From NCBI GenBank assembly GCA_004151065.3, contig NWUY0300051090.1:1-21473 (forward strand): a stretch of 21,473 nt of DNA. The letters are read 5' to 3'. This document shows positions 19,040 to 21,473 of the stretch, piece by piece; within the stretch, counting starts at the first letter, position 1; every line of letters begins with the position of its first letter. The stretch comes from Larix sibirica. Lineage: Eukaryota > Streptophyta > Pinopsida > Pinales > Pinaceae. Made by a program: the position numbers and the translations under genes. The notes beneath the pieces were generated by a model. That model searched no databases. It saw only the letters and a list, made by a program, of their open reading frames with translations, and was not told the origin of the DNA.

Positions 19040-20211
19040 TCAATGATTCACAGTAGTGGCGTCCTCCCGATGGGACACATCCAAGGCGCATGATGCCTCA
19101 CACTGTGCACGAACAATCTCATCCGTCGGGTCACTTAATGCTCCTTCCTTAAACGCAATACGGTCCTGGATCCCCAAATTTTCCAGGATGTCAGCCACCT
19201 TATTCCCTTGTCATTTGATGTGGGTGAAAGTGCATTCCCTACCATCCATTAAGCATACTGCTAATATTTCTAACCTATGTTCCAAACACCATTGAGATGA
19301 AACCTTGGAGATATGCTTGCCACGTTAGAGACTAATTGCCATGTAAATAATCACTTGGGATTCCCCTTCCAAAATGAGATCGAACCAGTCCTTCCTCTGT
19401 GCCAGAAGGAGTCCATGAATGAGCCCTTCCAACTCTGCTGCGTTGTTAGAATCCCAGCCAATAAAACCCAAGAAAATTCCCTTCCATCTAGTTTTCTACA
19501 CAGACCCCCAAATCCCGTCGATCTTGGGTTCCCCTTCGAAGCACCATTGAAGTTTAGCTTGAAAAACCCATTTGGAGGGGGATGTAAAAAATCTGGGCTA
19601 TCACCTGAAATAATTTGAGGGAGAATGGAGCCAAAGCACTGCAGGGGACTCATGACACCCCACGCAAGAAGGATGGATGCCTCTAGACCTTGGGAATTCC
19701 AATAATATCTCATCCAGGAATAGAGCTAATCGTTTCAAGCATGTGACTCTGCATGACAGAACAAACACCATTCATCGACCTAGATTTCCCTTGAAATATT
19801 CAATTGTTTCGCTCTCGCCAAATTTCCCATAGAGAAAACCCAGGGAACATCTGCTAGAGCCTGTTAACTACATGATTCTGAAAAGGGTTGTCCTGGTATT
19901 CAACAATCATGGAGTTAGATCTGCCCCAGACATGGTTCGACCTGCGAAAGGAAACAACTCCTTTGTCCCACATTTGAGAAGCAAATAGGAAGGTATCAAG
20001 GAGATGGTCTATGGATTCTTCCTCCTCTTCATAGAGACAACAACATAAAGTTCTAATCAGTCCCTTTTTCATTAAATTCTCTCCAATTAAGATTCCTCGT
20101 TTACTTAGGACCCATAGGAAAGTGGCAATCTTTGACCAAATATGGGATGATTGAATTTTCTTCCAGACATGATCTTTAGGCAGGATATGATGGCCGTTCC
20201 AAATCCCATAA
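19040..20211 (-). pseudogene. LINE 2 ORF2 C-terminus: zf-RVT and RNase H domains
   Basis: From 20211 downward the sequence reads NHVW-type zf-RVT material (KRGILIGENLMKKGLIRTL; EEEEESIDHLL ... FASQMWDKG). The RNase H domain begins FKLNFNGASKGNPRSTGFGG at about 19566. After a frameshift near 19460 it continues NNAAELEGLIHGLLLAQRKD, LEGESQVII, and, past another break, GNKVADILENLGIQ, ending at TGA 19042-19040. An in-frame TGA replaces a likely Trp at about 19215. The catalytic Glu (AELE) is kept, but the first catalytic Asp is Asn (19546-19548) and the third is Glu (LEGES, 19361-19363). An in-frame stop and frameshifts show that it is not functional. Confidence 0.87.
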
Positions 20212-20225
20212 CATATTATTAAACT
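20212..20225. repeat. Right target-site duplication of LINE 2
   Basis: CATATTATTAAACT, 13 of 14 bases identical to 17743-17756. It sits where LINE similarity ends, which supports its being the 5' boundary of the insertion. Confidence 0.7.
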
Positions 20226-20884
20226 TAAATGTTATCTTCAACAGGTATTTACTTTGAGACTTATACTTGGCCTTACCTCCTTTTTTGTTAACAAGTTATC
20301 ATTTATGTCATACGACCAATAATGGTAATGATAATGATATGTTGATGGATGACTTCACACTCTGTAACCTTATTAATGAACCAAAACCTCATTAACAAAG
20401 CTCTATTTATTATTATAAGTGTTCATTAATATATTTTGATTATTATGTCCCTAATAGTGGATATCTATGTATCGTTGACCCCCTATTAATTTGGGCCTAG
20501 AACCTATAAATTTTTTGCTTTGCTTATAGTTTGGGTATAGATTGAAATATTTATTTATAAAATCAAATTATTAGAAATAGGTTTATAAATTTTTTATTGG
20601 CTACAAGATGCTGATGTCGTCCTCGTTTTTCCATCCTTAAGAGGGGGCGACATGCTGAAGTTAGGTCCTACGCATAGCTCCCGATAGCACACAACCTCTA
20701 ACCTGGCTTGGCTTCACTCTTATGGTGGGAGTGGGAAAGAAACCTTCATCGATTGAGTAGGAAACCAACCACCTACCTTGGGAATAACATTACTATACTA
20801 GAAGGGAGCGAGAACCACACTATACTATAAGGTTAGCATTTAAGTTTATCTTGTTCATCCCCTCTGTTGATTGTGATTATTGTT
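20226..20884. other. Gene-free stretch right of LINE 2
   Basis: AT-rich at 20226-20600. A more balanced part at 20610-20820 has no long ORF. No RNA gene, inverted repeat or protein motif recognised. Confidence 0.5.
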
Positions 20885-20960
20885 CATTCCGCTTTAAATG
20901 CACATGAATCTGTGGCTTGGAAGGGTGAGAATGGGGCAGTGGTTTCAGAGTTGTGTGTTG
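20885..20960 (+). repeat. Coding-like direct repeat, copy 1
   Basis: 76 bp starting CATTCCGCTTTAAATGCACA and ending TTGTGTGTTG, about 80 percent identical by eye to 21073-21148. In its open frame (ORF 20867-21070) it reads HSALNAHESVAWKGENG and on to VVSELCV. The same residues recur in the second copy. No family recognised. Confidence 0.75.
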
Positions 20961-20979
20961 ATACGCATTTAATTAAAAC

Positions 20980-21396
20980 ATGTGGTGGGTTGTATTATCT
21001 GTTTACTATGATTATTTTTGTATGGGTATTTCCACCAATCCAACCTGCAACTCAAAATTCTTTCCGCTAGGTCATTCTCCTTTAAATGCGCATGGGTTTG
21101 TGGCTTGGAAGGGCAAGCGTGGTGTGGTGGTTTCAGATTTGTGTGTTGTGCTTGATAAATATCACCATTTTATGTTGCATGGATATGCAAAATGTGCCCT
21201 GGCTGTGAAGGGTGCATTCGCTTCAAGGGGCAAGTGTCCAAGGTTGGGAGTCTGCCTCCCGAGGTATGAATATCTTGTTTTGCAAGTGGTTTCATATTTT
21301 TTTATGTTCCTTGCAATGGTTTCAGTTTGTATTTTTCACTGTTCAATGTTTGGATTTTGGCCGAATAGCATTCGCTCGTATCTTTCTTGCTGTTGA
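20980..21396 (+). CDS. Unassigned 138-codon open frame holding repeat copy 2
   Basis: The frame contains the second 76-bp repeat copy at 21073-21148 (HSPLNAHGFVAWKGKRG then VVSDLCV) and continues through HHFMLHGYAKCALAVKG and FASRGKCPRLGVCLPR, after which a good donor (CCGAG|GTATGAAT, near 21263) suggests an exon end. Base composition over about 21070-21265 is exon-like. No family recognised. It may be a decayed gene or part of an unknown repeat; the stretch after the putative donor looks intronic. Confidence 0.3.
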   Translation: MWWVVLSVYYDYFCMGISTNPTCNSKFFPLGHSPLNAHGFVAWKGKRGVVVSDLCVVLDKYHHFMLHGYAKCALAVKGAFASRGKCPRLGVCLPRYEYLVLQVVSYFFMFLAMVSVCIFHCSMFGFWPNSIRSYLSCC

Positions 21397-21473
21397 GGGT
21401 TTCTGTAATATCCCTAATTTGAAAAATTACTCCATTTTGGCCAATTTTCGAACCTTGGACTAGTGAAACCCAA

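Larger units (their letters stand above)
17757..20211 (-). mobile_element. LINE 2: 5'-truncated plant L1-type retrotransposon
   Basis: About 2.45 kb of a second LINE on the minus strand. It starts inside the zf-RVT region of ORF2 (5' end near 20211), continues through an RNase H domain to a stop at 19040, then an additional reading frame (19032-18177), a 3' UTR and a poly(A) tail. 5' truncation and flanking duplication are the normal outcome of target-primed reverse transcription. Its 3' end differs from that of LINE 1, which has only about 240 nt after RNase H, so the two elements belong to different families. Confidence 0.85.

Noticed and set aside
1-21473. A CRISPR array, bacterial defence island, toxin-antitoxin pair or phage-like system.
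   Set aside because: Spliced genes, LINEs and AT-rich plant-type intergenic DNA point to a plant nuclear genome; no regularly spaced identical repeats with unique spacers and no compact operons are present.

Overview
The window looks like nuclear DNA of a seed plant. The evidence is a spliced gene body with GT-AG introns and plant-type protein families (a plastid-type lipoxygenase and a NUDT25/26/27-like Nudix hydrolase), two plant L1-type LINEs with a 3' RNase H domain, a candidate tRNA-derived SINE, and long AT-rich stretches with decayed direct repeats. The repeat-rich, pseudogene-rich texture would fit a large genome such as a conifer, but nothing here fixes the species. I found no bacterial operon, CRISPR array, rRNA or tRNA gene.

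Layout. (1) 13-6482: an apparently full-length L1-type LINE on the minus strand, about 6.4 kb, flanked by a perfect 19-bp target-site duplication. It carries ORF1 (DUF4283-like plus zinc knuckle) and ORF2 (endonuclease, reverse transcriptase, zf-RVT, RNase H), all broken by stops and frameshifts. (2) 6483-8480: AT-rich intergenic DNA with a few short or orphan ORFs. (3) 8483-8896: a three-exon Nudix hydrolase pseudogene. (4) 8897-10742: decayed direct repeats and a purine-rich stretch. (5) 10743-10990: a partial copy of the intron 7/exon 8 region of the lipoxygenase gene below, ending exactly at the only N in the window (10991). (6) 10992-11528: a tandem pair of AT-rich repeats. (7) 12123-about 15360: a lipoxygenase gene with eight intact exon-intron junctions and not one frameshift, but with in-frame stops in exons 4, 8 and 9 and no recognisable C-terminal third. 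(8) 15370-17742: AT-rich DNA with microsatellites, a SINE-like element and a 3 x 69-bp tandem repeat. (9) 17743-20225: a 5'-truncated second LINE on the minus strand, with a poly(A) tail, a near-perfect 14-bp target-site duplication and an extra reading frame after the RNase H domain. (10) 20226-21473: unassigned sequence with a coding-like 76-bp direct duplication near the right edge.

No gene here appears able to make its full normal product. The window is best read as a graveyard of a LOX gene and a Nudix gene, interleaved with retroelements. The most useful leads are the extra ORF placed 7 nt after the ORF2 stop in the second LINE, the exact 63-bp identity ending at the N (a possible assembly join), the recently inactivated LOX gene, and the unannotatable short ORFs beside the pseudogenes.
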